19,400 nt of DNA, taken from the NCBI GenBank assembly GCA_018066225.1, contig JAGHRU010000191.1, positions 1-19,400 on the forward strand. Reading direction: 5' to 3'. A program made the position numbers and the translations under genes. The stretch comes from Candidatus Equimonas enterica. Its GTDB lineage: Bacteria > Bacteroidota > Bacteroidia > Bacteroidales > Bacteroidaceae. Shown here piece by piece: positions 8,081-15,260 of this stretch; within the stretch, counting starts at the first letter, position 1, and every line of letters starts with the position of its first letter. The notes beneath the pieces are model-generated. The model had not been told where the DNA came from. It did not search any database and saw only the letters and a list, made by a program, of their open reading frames with translations.

Positions 8081-10573
8081 ATGAAACATCTCTTATCTCT
8101 CCTTGTGGCCTTGGGCATCAGCCTCTGCGCCACCGCCATCCCCGCCTACCCGGGTCTGATGACCTTCACCCAGCCCGACGGCACACAGATAGCCCTACGC
8201 CTCGTGGGCGACGAGACCTACGCCTACTACGTCACCACCGACGGCGTACCCGTGGTGCGCACGGCCGACGGTTTCTACCTCGCCAAGCCCGCCGCCACAG
8301 GCCTCACTGCCTCCACCCTCCTGGCGCACGAAGCCACACTGCGTGGCGCAGCCGAGACCACCTTCATCGCCCAACACGCTGCCACGGCACGCGACATGGC
8401 CGAGACCACCTTCACCACCCGCTCTGCCCAGCGCGCCACCCAGCGCACCAAGGCTGCCCAGAAGGTTGGACAACAAACCCGCGCCGAGCAGGCCAAGGGC
8501 TTTGAGGGCAAGTACAAGGGCCTCGTGCTGCTCGTGGAGTTCTCCGACCAGAAGTTCAGCATCAGCAGCCCACAATCGACCTACGACCAGATGATGAACG
8601 CCGAAAGTTTCAGCCCCGGCCGCAGCGGTAGTTACGGCAGCGTGAGCAAGTACTTCAAGGAGCAGTCTTATGGCAAACTCGACATCGACTTCGACGTCTT
8701 CGGTCCTATCACGCTCGACCAGCCCGAGAGTTACTATGGCGAGGACTCACCGTGGCAGGACTACAACGCTTCGCAGATGCTCATCGACGCGGCCTACAAG
8801 ATGGACGACCAGATAGACTTCTCGCAGTATGACTGGAACGGTGATGGCGAAGTCGATCAAGTGGTCATCATCTACGCCGGCTATGGTCAGCAATATGGCG
8901 CACCCAGCGATGTCATCTGGCCGCACGAGCACTCGCTCAAAGACGCCAAGAACTACACCATCACCTGCGACGGTGTGACCATCAGCAAGTACGCTTGCAG
9001 CTCGGAGCTCACGGGCAACTCTGGCCGCGACATGGACGGTATCGGCGTGGTGTGCCACGAGTTTGGCCACTGCCTCGACCTGCCCGACTTCTACGACACC
9101 TCGACCTCTCAGGCCTACGGTCTGATGACATGGTCGCCCATGGACCAAGGCTGCTACACTACCGTCACGGGCTACCCCGGCGACAATCCCTGCGGCTACA
9201 CCAGTTACGAGAAGTGGGTCGCAGGGTGGCTGGAGCCCACCGAACTGACCGAGCCTTGCAACATCACTGCGCTGAAAGCCTTGGCCACCACGCCCGAGGC
9301 CTATGTCATCTACAACGACAACAACCGCAACGAATACTACCTGATAGAAAACCGCCAGAAGATTGGTGCCGACCAGTCGGTCTATGGCACGGGCATGCTG
9401 GTCATCCACGTCGATTACGACGCCAATGTGTGGCATAACAACAAGGTCAATGCTGACCTCTCGCATCCCCGCTGCACCATCATCCCTGCCGATGGCGAAG
9501 CCTCACGCTCCAACGTAACGGCCAAGGCCTTCGCTGGCGATGTCTATCCCGGCTCATCGGGCAACACCGCGCTGACCGACACGAGTTCGCCCGCTGCTGC
9601 TGTCTTTACCGCAGGCCCTTCGGGACGCAAACTCATGAGCAAGCCCATCGAGAACATCCGTCAGAACGAGGACGGCACCATCTTTTTCAGTTTCATGGGC
9701 GGCACACAGCTCGATGTGCTGAGCGGCTTCCAGGCTACGGGTGAAGGCAACTCCGCCATCAACACCTCATGGGAGGCCGTGGAAGATGCCACCTACGAGG
9801 TAGAAATCTACAAGGGTGAGGATTGGCCCATCGACGACTTCATGCTCATCGGCGAAGACTTCACCACCTGCAAGTCCGAGACTTCGAGCGACATCGCCCA
9901 GCGTCTGGACACCTACTTCACCAACCCCGGCTGGACGGGTAGCACCATCTTCATCACCGACGGCAGCATCCGCCTCGGCAGCGCGAAAAATCAAGGCAGC
10001 CTCGTCTCGCCAGCCGTAAGCAGTGCTTGGGGCGAGATGACACTCGTCATGACCACTGGCGCATACAACAACAAGGCAGCAGGCGTCACCCTTGCCCTCT
10101 ACGAGGAAGGTAAGAGCGCCGACGCACCCTACTGGCAAACCACGACACAGATGGCCGACGACACCTATGTCTTCAACATCGGCGATGCGAAAGCCGCCAG
10201 CCACCTCAGCATCGCGGCCGATGCCCGCCTCTACATCAAGTCGCTCGCGCTCTACAACGGCCTCTACACCTACGCCGAGGTATCGACTCCCAAGCAGCCT
10301 ATCGCCACGGGCAAGCAACTCACTGCCCCCACCTACAAGGCCACGGGGCTTCAAGAGGGCGTCTATCGCGTGCGTGCCCGCGCCATCAACGGCAGCAGCA
10401 AAGGTCCTTGGACACCTTGCGCCACCGTCATCCTCGGCCAAGCCACCGACGGCGTCGGCACTGTACTTGCTCCGGAGGCAGCACCCGTGCGCGCCTACGA
10501 CCTGAGTGGCCGCAACGCCAAGGCAGGTACGCCGATTATCGTCATGGACGGCAAGAAATCTTTAACGCACTAA
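8081..10573 (+). CDS. secreted M6-family metalloprotease (paralogue 2)
   Basis: This 830-residue paralogue of the preceding protease follows after 77 bp. It has a signal peptide (MKHLLSLLVALGISLCATA, cleavage near residue 19), a QPDGTQIALRLVGDETYAYY propeptide start, and an Ala/Thr/Gln-rich linker (about 100-145). The catalytic core has HEFGHCLDLPD (His326, Glu327, His330), SPMDQG as likely Met-turn, and an acidic DWNGDGEVD loop (251-259). The same split fibronectin-III-like halves (about 558-580 and 752-785) surround a beta-rich domain. The C-terminus has the start of a type IX sorting pattern (VRAYDLSGR, IIVMDGKK) but is shorter and ends SLTH instead of a basic residue, so sorting is less certain than for paralogue 1. 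No clear promoter or ribosome site lies before the ATG; expression may depend on read-through of the terminator 10 bp upstream. Confidence 0.85.
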   Translation: MKHLLSLLVALGISLCATAIPAYPGLMTFTQPDGTQIALRLVGDETYAYYVTTDGVPVVRTADGFYLAKPAATGLTASTLLAHEATLRGAAETTFIAQHAATARDMAETTFTTRSAQRATQRTKAAQKVGQQTRAEQAKGFEGKYKGLVLLVEFSDQKFSISSPQSTYDQMMNAESFSPGRSGSYGSVSKYFKEQSYGKLDIDFDVFGPITLDQPESYYGEDSPWQDYNASQMLIDAAYKMDDQIDFSQYDWNGDGEVDQVVIIYAGYGQQYGAPSDVIWPHEHSLKDAKNYTITCDGVTISKYACSSELTGNSGRDMDGIGVVCHEFGHCLDLPDFYDTSTSQAYGLMTWSPMDQGCYTTVTGYPGDNPCGYTSYEKWVAGWLEPTELTEPCNITALKALATTPEAYVIYNDNNRNEYYLIENRQKIGADQSVYGTGMLVIHVDYDANVWHNNKVNADLSHPRCTIIPADGEASRSNVTAKAFAGDVYPGSSGNTALTDTSSPAAAVFTAGPSGRKLMSKPIENIRQNEDGTIFFSFMGGTQLDVLSGFQATGEGNSAINTSWEAVEDATYEVEIYKGEDWPIDDFMLIGEDFTTCKSETSSDIAQRLDTYFTNPGWTGSTIFITDGSIRLGSAKNQGSLVSPAVSSAWGEMTLVMTTGAYNNKAAGVTLALYEEGKSADAPYWQTTTQMADDTYVFNIGDAKAASHLSIAADARLYIKSLALYNGLYTYAEVSTPKQPIATGKQLTAPTYKATGLQEGVYRVRARAINGSSKGPWTPCATVILGQATDGVGTVLAPEAAPVRAYDLSGRNAKAGTPIIVMDGKKSLTH

Positions 10574-10588
10574 CACTATTTTCACACC

Positions 10589-10765
10589 ATGGACATCAAA
10601 GAACAAGTACTGGCAACGATGACAGCCGCAGGCACGCCGCTCAATGCAGGCAAAGTAGCCGAATTCAGCGGCATCGACCGTAAAGAGGTCGATAAGGCGA
10701 TGAAAGCGCTGAAAGAAGAAGGCAAGATCATTTCGCCCAAACGCTGCTACTGGCAACCCGCCTAA
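10589..10765 (+). CDS. 58-residue winged-helix-like DNA-binding protein
   Basis: The short frame starts ATG at 10589 and ends TAA at 10763-10765. It reads MDIKEQVLATMTAAGTPLNA, then GKVAEFSGIDRKEVDKAMKA, then LKEEGKIISPKRCYWQPA. Helix, helix-turn-helix (VAEFSGIDRKEVDKAMKAL) and a short basic wing (GKIISPKRCYW) fit the minimal winged-helix fold of MarR-like or ArsR-like regulators. I recall similar stand-alone proteins of about 60 residues in other Bacteroidales, usually called transcriptional regulators without proven function. It starts 15 bp after the second protease stop, so co-transcription is likely. Coding is supported by clean codon use, the plausible fold and the tight spacing; DNA binding is inferred. 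Confidence 0.75.
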   Translation: MDIKEQVLATMTAAGTPLNAGKVAEFSGIDRKEVDKAMKALKEEGKIISPKRCYWQPA

Positions 10766-10777
10766 ACGGGACAAGAC

Positions 10778-10821
10778 TCACCCTCCGCAGAGCCTATGAA
10801 ACAAGGCATTGCGGAGGGTGA
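10778..10821 (+). terminator. inverted repeat ending the protease-regulator unit
   Basis: TCACCCTCCGC (10778-10788) pairs perfectly with GCGGAGGGTGA (10811-10821). A smaller inner stem GCCT/AGGC (10792-10795 with 10804-10807) tightens the loop. It lies 12 bp after the small regulator gene. No T-run follows on the plus strand, so termination may be partial. Confidence 0.5.
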
Positions 10822-10828
10822 AAACTCT

Positions 10829-10904
10829 TCTGCCCAGACCGTAAAAACTACCCGCGCAGATCGTAAAAACTATCTGCGCAGACGCGAAAACGGGTCTGCG
10901 CTCC
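10829..10904. repeat. 22-bp periodic palindrome array C
   Basis: Cores lie at 10829-10838 (TCTGCCCAGA), 10851-10860 (CCCGCGCAGA), 10873-10882 (TCTGCGCAGA) and 10895-10904 (TCTGCGCTCC). All centre spacings are 22 bp, with AAAA(A) tracts in each linker. The array fills most of the gap between the small regulator and the aldolase gene and ends 27 bp before the aldolase ATG. No other promoter element was recognised in this gap. Confidence 0.85.
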
Positions 10905-10931
10905 CACTGACGAAAAAGACTGCAAATCACC

Positions 10932-11954
10932 ATGCTACACTTCGACTGCGACTACATGGCAGGCGCACATCCTGCTGTCCTACAAGCCCTTGCGCGCGAG
11001 AACGCTGCCCAGCACGTGGGCTACGGCTACGACGACCTCTGCCAAAGGGCACGCCAACTCATCCGTCAGGCGTGCGCTCTGCCCGAGGCGGCCGTCCACT
11101 TCATGATGGGCGGCACCCAGACCAATGCCACCGTCATCGGCGCACTGCTGCGCCCCACCGAGGGCATCATCGCCACCGACACGGCGCACATCAGCGTACA
11201 CGAGGCAGGGGCGATAGAGATGGGTGGCCACAAGGCCATCACCATCGACGGCCACGACGGCAAACTCGCTGCCGAAGATGTGGCACGCCTCATGGCCGAC
11301 TACCACGGCGACGAGACGCACCCGCATATCGTGCGACCCGCCGCCGTCTATATCTCCTACCCCACCGAACTCGGCACACTCTACACCCGCGACGAACTCT
11401 CTGCCCTCTACGCCGTCTGCCAACGCCATCAGCTGCCTCTCTACATCGACGGCGCACGCCTCACCTACGGGCTCGCCGCCAGTCGCGACCTCACGCTCCC
11501 CATCCTGGCGCGCTGCTGCGACCTCTTCTACATCGGCGGCACCAAGGCCGGCGCACTCTTTGGCGAAGCCCTCGTCTGCCGCGACGCCACACGCCTGCCC
11601 TACTTCTTCTCCACGATGAAAGCCCACGGCGCAGTGCTGGCCAAGGGCTGGCTCTTGGGCGTGCAGTTCAAGGCCCTGATGACGGACGACCTGCTGCTGC
11701 GCATCGGGCGCGAAGCCGTGCGACTGGCCTTGCGCCTGGCCGATGCCTTCCGCGCCCACGGCTACGCGCCCCTCATCGACTCGCCGACCAATCAGCAGTT
11801 CTTCTGCCTGCCAAATGCCCTTATCGACCGTCTGCACACACAGGCCACCTTCGACTACTGGGGCGTGCGCGGCGCGACGGAGAGCCGCGTCCGCTTCGTC
11901 ACCTCATGGGAGACCACAGAAGCCGACATCGACGCTTTGGCCGCCCTGTTGTAG
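10932..11954 (+). CDS. ltaE: PLP-dependent threonine aldolase-like enzyme
   Basis: The 340-residue protein matches low-specificity L-threonine aldolases (beta-eliminating-lyase-like group of fold-type I PLP enzymes), which cleave threonine or allo-threonine to glycine and acetaldehyde in the cytosol. Visible landmarks: N-terminal HFDCDYMAGAHP, the cofactor phosphate-binding GGTQTN (about 59-64), HISVHEAGAIE, the aspartate that contacts the pyridine nitrogen in IDGARL (Asp173), and the Schiff-base lysine in FYIGGTKAGALFGE (Lys205). Length is normal for the family. ATG at 10932 is the first start giving the conserved N-terminus. The gene appears to stand alone, with repeat array C just upstream and the nrdDG operon converging on it from the other strand. 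Some relatives act on other beta-hydroxy amino acids, so substrate is inferred. Confidence 0.85.
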   Translation: MLHFDCDYMAGAHPAVLQALARENAAQHVGYGYDDLCQRARQLIRQACALPEAAVHFMMGGTQTNATVIGALLRPTEGIIATDTAHISVHEAGAIEMGGHKAITIDGHDGKLAAEDVARLMADYHGDETHPHIVRPAAVYISYPTELGTLYTRDELSALYAVCQRHQLPLYIDGARLTYGLAASRDLTLPILARCCDLFYIGGTKAGALFGEALVCRDATRLPYFFSTMKAHGAVLAKGWLLGVQFKALMTDDLLLRIGREAVRLALRLADAFRAHGYAPLIDSPTNQQFFCLPNALIDRLHTQATFDYWGVRGATESRVRFVTSWETTEADIDALAALL

Positions 11955-11959
11955 CACAC

Positions 11960-11991
11960 AAAAAAATGTCAGCAGCGCAGGCTGCTGACAT
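11960..11991 (-). terminator. intrinsic terminator of the nrdDG operon
   Basis: ATGTCAGCAGC (11966-11976) and GCTGCTGACAT (11981-11991) form a perfect 11-bp stem with a 4-base loop. On the minus strand it is followed by seven T (complement of A at 11960-11966). It lies 18 bp beyond the nrdG stop and so ends the leftward operon; the plus-strand aldolase gene stops just before it. Confidence 0.85.
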
Positions 11992-12009
11992 CGCATGAGA
12001 TGAAAAGTC

Positions 12010-12471
12010 CTACCGCCAGAAGCGGTGCGTAATATCGGTACGGCTACCGTCGGCATGATAACGGTAGAGACGCTGGTTGGTGGTACGCTCTTTGAGCGGA
12101 CCACACTCGGCGCGCCAAGGTCCCAACTTCACATAGTCAAACGCCTCGGGCGTAAAGCCCTCGGGCAGCGCCTCACGGCCACTGTACCACCCCGTGTGCA
12201 GGCGCGGATAAGCCTCACGCACGCGGCGCAGCATGGCAGCCACGGCAGACGGATCGGCATCACCGCCCATGAGGGCCACGCAGGTGATGCCGCCTTCATA
12301 CTGCGCAATGAGCGCAGAGAGCCGCTCCCATGTCAGCACGTCGCCCGTGGATTCCGCCAGATAGGCAGAGTGGCAGCCCGGGCAATGGCAAGGGCACTCC
12401 GTGAGGTTGATAGCAAGGGTCACTTCGTCGGGAAACTCCTGAAAGACAATGTCGTATGTCGCGTACTTCAT
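12010..12471 (-). CDS. nrdG: anaerobic ribonucleotide reductase activating protein
   Basis: NrdG is a radical-SAM enzyme that uses a 4Fe-4S cluster and S-adenosylmethionine to place the glycyl radical on NrdD. The product is 153 residues, normal for the family. The start at 12471 (MKYATYDIVFQEFPDEVTL) is preferred over an upstream ATG at 12498 because it matches the usual N-terminus of Bacteroidales homologues as I recall them. The cluster motif CX3CX2C is Cys26, Cys30 and Cys33, with an extra Cys28 inside it. A glycine-rich CVALMGGDADP stretch follows, as expected for SAM binding. The gene lies 78 bp downstream of nrdD with a hairpin in the gap, and a strong terminator follows. Confidence 0.9.
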   Translation of the reverse strand: MKYATYDIVFQEFPDEVTLAINLTECPCHCPGCHSAYLAESTGDVLTWERLSALIAQYEGGITCVALMGGDADPSAVAAMLRRVREAYPRLHTGWYSGREALPEGFTPEAFDYVKLGPWRAECGPLKERTTNQRLYRYHADGSRTDITHRFWR

Positions 12472-12496
12472 CGTAATGAGGGGATGTGGGTCAAGC

Positions 12497-12530
12497 AAAA
12501 GGTGCGCGGCAGCAAAACCTACCGCGCACC
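12497..12530 (-). terminator. intercistronic hairpin between nrdD and nrdG
   Basis: GGTGCGCGG (12501-12509) and CCGCGCACC (12522-12530) form a perfect 9-bp GC-rich stem. On the minus strand TTTT (complement of 12497-12500) follows. It lies in the 78-bp gap before the nrdG start and could lower nrdG expression relative to nrdD, or protect the upstream message. Confidence 0.6.
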
Positions 12531-12549
12531 AAGCAGAAGAAAGTCTGCC

Positions 12550-14646
12550 CTACTTCTCGAGGTGGCCATAGTAGCGGCGAGCAGCCTCACGCTGACGGTC
12601 GGCGGAGAAGTTGCTCACGCGCTTGAGATAGCCTATGACGCGGGTGAGATAATCGACCTCTTGGCTGTGGCAGTGCGGGCACTCCTTGAGATAACGCTTA
12701 TCGATGTGGCCGCACTTCTTGCAGAGGGTGTTGGGGATGTTGAAGGTGAAGTAGTTGCAACCCTCGCGTGCTGCGATGCGCAGGAGTTGGCGATACTGCG
12801 GCTGCGAGAGGTGCTCGTCGAGGTTCATGTGCAGCGCGCTGCCACCGGTGAGATGCGCAATGTAGCGACGGCCATGCAGGCGGAACTTCTCGATGACATC
12901 CGTGCCCTTGTCCTCTACGACGTAGAAGTAGGAATTGTAGCGGTCGCGCGGCACGAAGTAGCCGGCCTCACGATCCCAACGGGCATGCTTGACACCGACA
13001 TTTTCGGCGGGTATCATCTCGCAGTTGAACATCATGTCCTTCGTCCGATACTGGTGGTTGTACTTCTCGATGAGCGAGAGGATGTTTTCCACGAAGGTGG
13101 CATACTCGTCGTTGTCGCTGATGGTCATGCCAAGGCTTTCGGCAGCCTCCACAAGGCCATTGACGCCGACGGTGAGATACTGGCGGCTGATGTTGATGTA
13201 GCCAGCGTCGAAGAGCGGCAACATACCGTTGTCTTGCAGCCAACGGAGATTGGCATCGTAAGCCGTCTGCACCTTATGTACGATATCGACCACGTCGGCC
13301 AGGAAGTCCAGATAAGGGCGGCCCTCACGCGTGGCTTGCTGCACGCAGCGGTTGATGTTGATGGTGAGGACAGACTTGCTACCCGTGCTCACGCCACCTG
13401 CACCGAGGGTGTAACTGAAGCCATTGTCCTGTATCTCGTTGCGCAGACGGCAGCAAGAAGCGAGGCTGTCGGCATTGTCGCTCATGTAGGTGAAGAAGGA
13501 GTGGCCCTCGGCATACATCTGAGCAGTGAAGTCGCCGTATTCCTCGTCGCGACATTCGCCGTTCTCGGTGAGCAGCGCCATCGTCTCCACAGGGAAGGTC
13601 AGCACAGTCTTGGTGCGCTCGGCGTTGAACCAACGCATAAAGCGCTTCTGAAGCCACGAGAGCGACTCCCAATGCGGCTGCGAGCCGTCGGGGAAGTAGA
13701 AGTTGCCGAAGATGGACTCGAAGTAATACTTGTCGTAGTAGGAGATGTTCCAGAAGACGGACTGGAAGTTGCGGGCACCCGTAGGCTGGTTGAGCGAATA
13801 GACGATTTGCTCAAAACTGTCGGTAATGACCTTGTCAATGGTGCGCTTACGCAGGGTGCAGTCGGCCTGCTCGTCGGCACGCTTGTAGTAGTCTTCGCCG
13901 TACTCCTTCTCTATGAAGTGGTTCATATACATCAGGAACTCGGGCGTAGCACATGCGCCACTGAGCATCGAACTGACGATGAAGACCATGTTGATGAAGC
14001 CGCCGCAGAAGGACTTGAGATTGGTGGGCTGGGTGCTGTTGCCGCCGATGCTCTTGGTGCCGTTGAGCAGCCAAGGATACATGGTAATGGAGGCGCAATA
14101 GTTGGCCAGCGACGTCTCGTCGTTCTTATAGATATAGTGATTCTTGAGCAGGTATATGTAGCGATCAGCGACGTCCTTACCGTAGAGTTCCTTGATCTTA
14201 TCGCAGAGCAGACGGCGGTTGAGGCGGATGAAGTTTTGCTTGGGAAGTTCGGAGATGAGGGTGGCGATGTTCTTGTTCTCCACGTTGGCGTTGGCGTCGT
14301 ACTTCGACCCTGTGGCGGCGTTGGCAGCCTTACAGTAGTCGATGAGGAAGCGCAACTTGTCGGCCGTCTCACGGTCTTCGCTGTGACGCTTGCGATAGAC
14401 GATGAAAGCCTTGGCGGCCTTGAAGTGGTGCTCGCTCATTAGGGCGACTTCCACTTGGTTTTGGATGTCTTCGACGCTCATGCCGTTGCAAAACATGAGG
14501 TGATCGACGATGCGCTTGAGGGCATCGGCATCGACGTGCTCACCGACGGAGGCGAAGGCTTTGAGTATCGCGCTCTTGATCTTCTCGATGGAGAAAGGCT
14601 CGGTGGCACCGTTGCGCTTGGTAATGATGAAATTGTCCGTGCTCAT
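12550..14646 (-). CDS. nrdD: anaerobic ribonucleoside-triphosphate reductase
   Basis: NrdD reduces ribonucleoside triphosphates to deoxy forms without oxygen, using a glycyl radical. In the 698 residues one sees an N-terminal ATP-cone (about 5-95, beginning IITKRNGATEPFSIEKI) for allosteric control, candidate active-site cysteines in ANYCASITMYPW (Cys184) and LASCCRLRNE (Cys398/399), a C-terminal zinc site of two CXXC pairs (Cys642/645 and 656/659), and the radical loop RVIGYL with Gly672 near the C-terminus. Family-typical length and complete motifs argue for a working class III enzyme. The start at 14646 gives MSTDNFIITKRNG. The promoter is at 14784-14816. nrdG follows downstream in the same transcript. 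No NrdR-box pair was recognised. This enzyme points to anaerobic growth. Confidence 0.95.
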   Translation of the reverse strand: MSTDNFIITKRNGATEPFSIEKIKSAILKAFASVGEHVDADALKRIVDHLMFCNGMSVEDIQNQVEVALMSEHHFKAAKAFIVYRKRHSEDRETADKLRFLIDYCKAANAATGSKYDANANVENKNIATLISELPKQNFIRLNRRLLCDKIKELYGKDVADRYIYLLKNHYIYKNDETSLANYCASITMYPWLLNGTKSIGGNSTQPTNLKSFCGGFINMVFIVSSMLSGACATPEFLMYMNHFIEKEYGEDYYKRADEQADCTLRKRTIDKVITDSFEQIVYSLNQPTGARNFQSVFWNISYYDKYYFESIFGNFYFPDGSQPHWESLSWLQKRFMRWFNAERTKTVLTFPVETMALLTENGECRDEEYGDFTAQMYAEGHSFFTYMSDNADSLASCCRLRNEIQDNGFSYTLGAGGVSTGSKSVLTININRCVQQATREGRPYLDFLADVVDIVHKVQTAYDANLRWLQDNGMLPLFDAGYINISRQYLTVGVNGLVEAAESLGMTISDNDEYATFVENILSLIEKYNHQYRTKDMMFNCEMIPAENVGVKHARWDREAGYFVPRDRYNSYFYVVEDKGTDVIEKFRLHGRRYIAHLTGGSALHMNLDEHLSQPQYRQLLRIAAREGCNYFTFNIPNTLCKKCGHIDKRYLKECPHCHSQEVDYLTRVIGYLKRVSNFSADRQREAARRYYGHLEK

Positions 14647-14783
14647 GAATGAGGTGTTGTATTAGTATTGAAAAATTGTGGCGAAAGCGACAAAGACAGC
14701 CCGCATCAGTCAAGAAAAAGTCAGCAAAAATGCCAACTTTCGCGTTATCAACAAGTTACGATTTCGGGGGCTGTTTGCGAGAG

Positions 14784-14816
14784 CAAAGTTACGATATTTG
14801 CGCGAAACGGAGCAAG
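14784..14816 (-). promoter_or_regulatory. promoter of the nrdDG operon
   Basis: On the minus strand CTTG (complement of 14813-14816) lies 21 bases before TAACTTTG (complement of 14784-14791). The leader would be about 130 bases and contains a partial second copy, TAACTTG. The -7 context CGTAACTTTG matches that of the first protease promoter. Confidence 0.65.
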
Positions 14817-15094
14817 TTTTTTCGCACTTTTTTGCAGAAAAAATTTGAAAAACAATTCCTAAACGGAAAACTTTTCTTCAATTAGAAATTTCTATCTCCC
14901 TATATATCAGCACGTTAATAATCTGAAATGGAAAACTTTTTGCGCTGTGAGGCTAATTTGCTGTGCCCACTTTGCAAATTTCTGGCCTTGCACACCCTCT
15001 TCGTGGTGTGCCATCGCGTCACTCTCCCTTTGCTGTATGGGGAAGTGGGAAAACAGCCTTCGATGAGGCTCCCAAGGGCAGCGCGATTTCACGC
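14817..15094. other. AT-rich gene-free spacer
   Basis: No supportable gene is seen between the nrdDG promoter and array D. The left half (to about 14960) is AT-rich with a repeated GGAAAACTTTT motif (about 14866 and 14930). The right half has a small inverted repeat GCACACC/GGTGTGC at about 14989-15010. Confidence 0.5.
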
Positions 15095-15170
15095 TCTGGG
15101 CAGGTAGTGAAAACGGTCTGGGCAGACCGTTTTTCCCCTCCGCGCAGACCGTTTTCACGATTTGCCCAGA
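15095..15170. repeat. 22-bp periodic palindrome array D
   Basis: Cores lie at 15095-15104 (TCTGGGCAGG), 15117-15126 (TCTGGGCAGA), 15139-15148 (TCCGCGCAGA) and 15161-15170 (TTTGCCCAGA), each 22 bp from the next. The second unit sits in a 10-bp stem, AAAACGGTCT/AGACCGTTTT, at 15110-15133. The array begins 11 bp beyond the secDF terminator and about 280 bp upstream of the nrdDG promoter, so it lies outside both predicted transcripts. Confidence 0.85.
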
Positions 15171-15181
15171 AGGGGAAACAC

Positions 15182-15231
15182 AAAAAGCGGCGCGGAAGAC
15201 AGGGACTGGTGTTGTCCTGCCTTCCGCGCCG
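15182..15231 (-). terminator. intrinsic terminator of secDF
   Basis: CGGCGCGGAAG (15188-15198) pairs with CTTCCGCGCCG (15221-15231), and CAGG/CCTG extends the stem inward after a mismatch. On the minus strand a five-T run (complement of 15182-15186) follows. It lies 29 bp after the secDF stop codon. Confidence 0.85.
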
Positions 15232-15260
15232 TTATAGGGTCGCGCTAATAAAGCGGAGGT

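Noticed and set aside
10796..11998. Plus-strand open frame of 400 codons overlapping the aldolase gene in another frame
   Set aside because: It is Arg/His/Pro-rich, runs through repeat array C and lacks any motif; the aldolase frame has full family signatures.
12025..14442. Long plus-strand open frame (about 805 codons) opposite nrdD and nrdG
   Set aside because: It is the antisense shadow of nrdD, which has complete family motifs. The antisense product is Val/Leu/Glu-rich with no recognisable domain.
14649..14885. Short plus-strand frame in the nrdD upstream region
   Set aside because: It covers the nrdDG promoter and leader on the other strand, is Lys/Phe-rich from AT-rich DNA, and shows no start signals.
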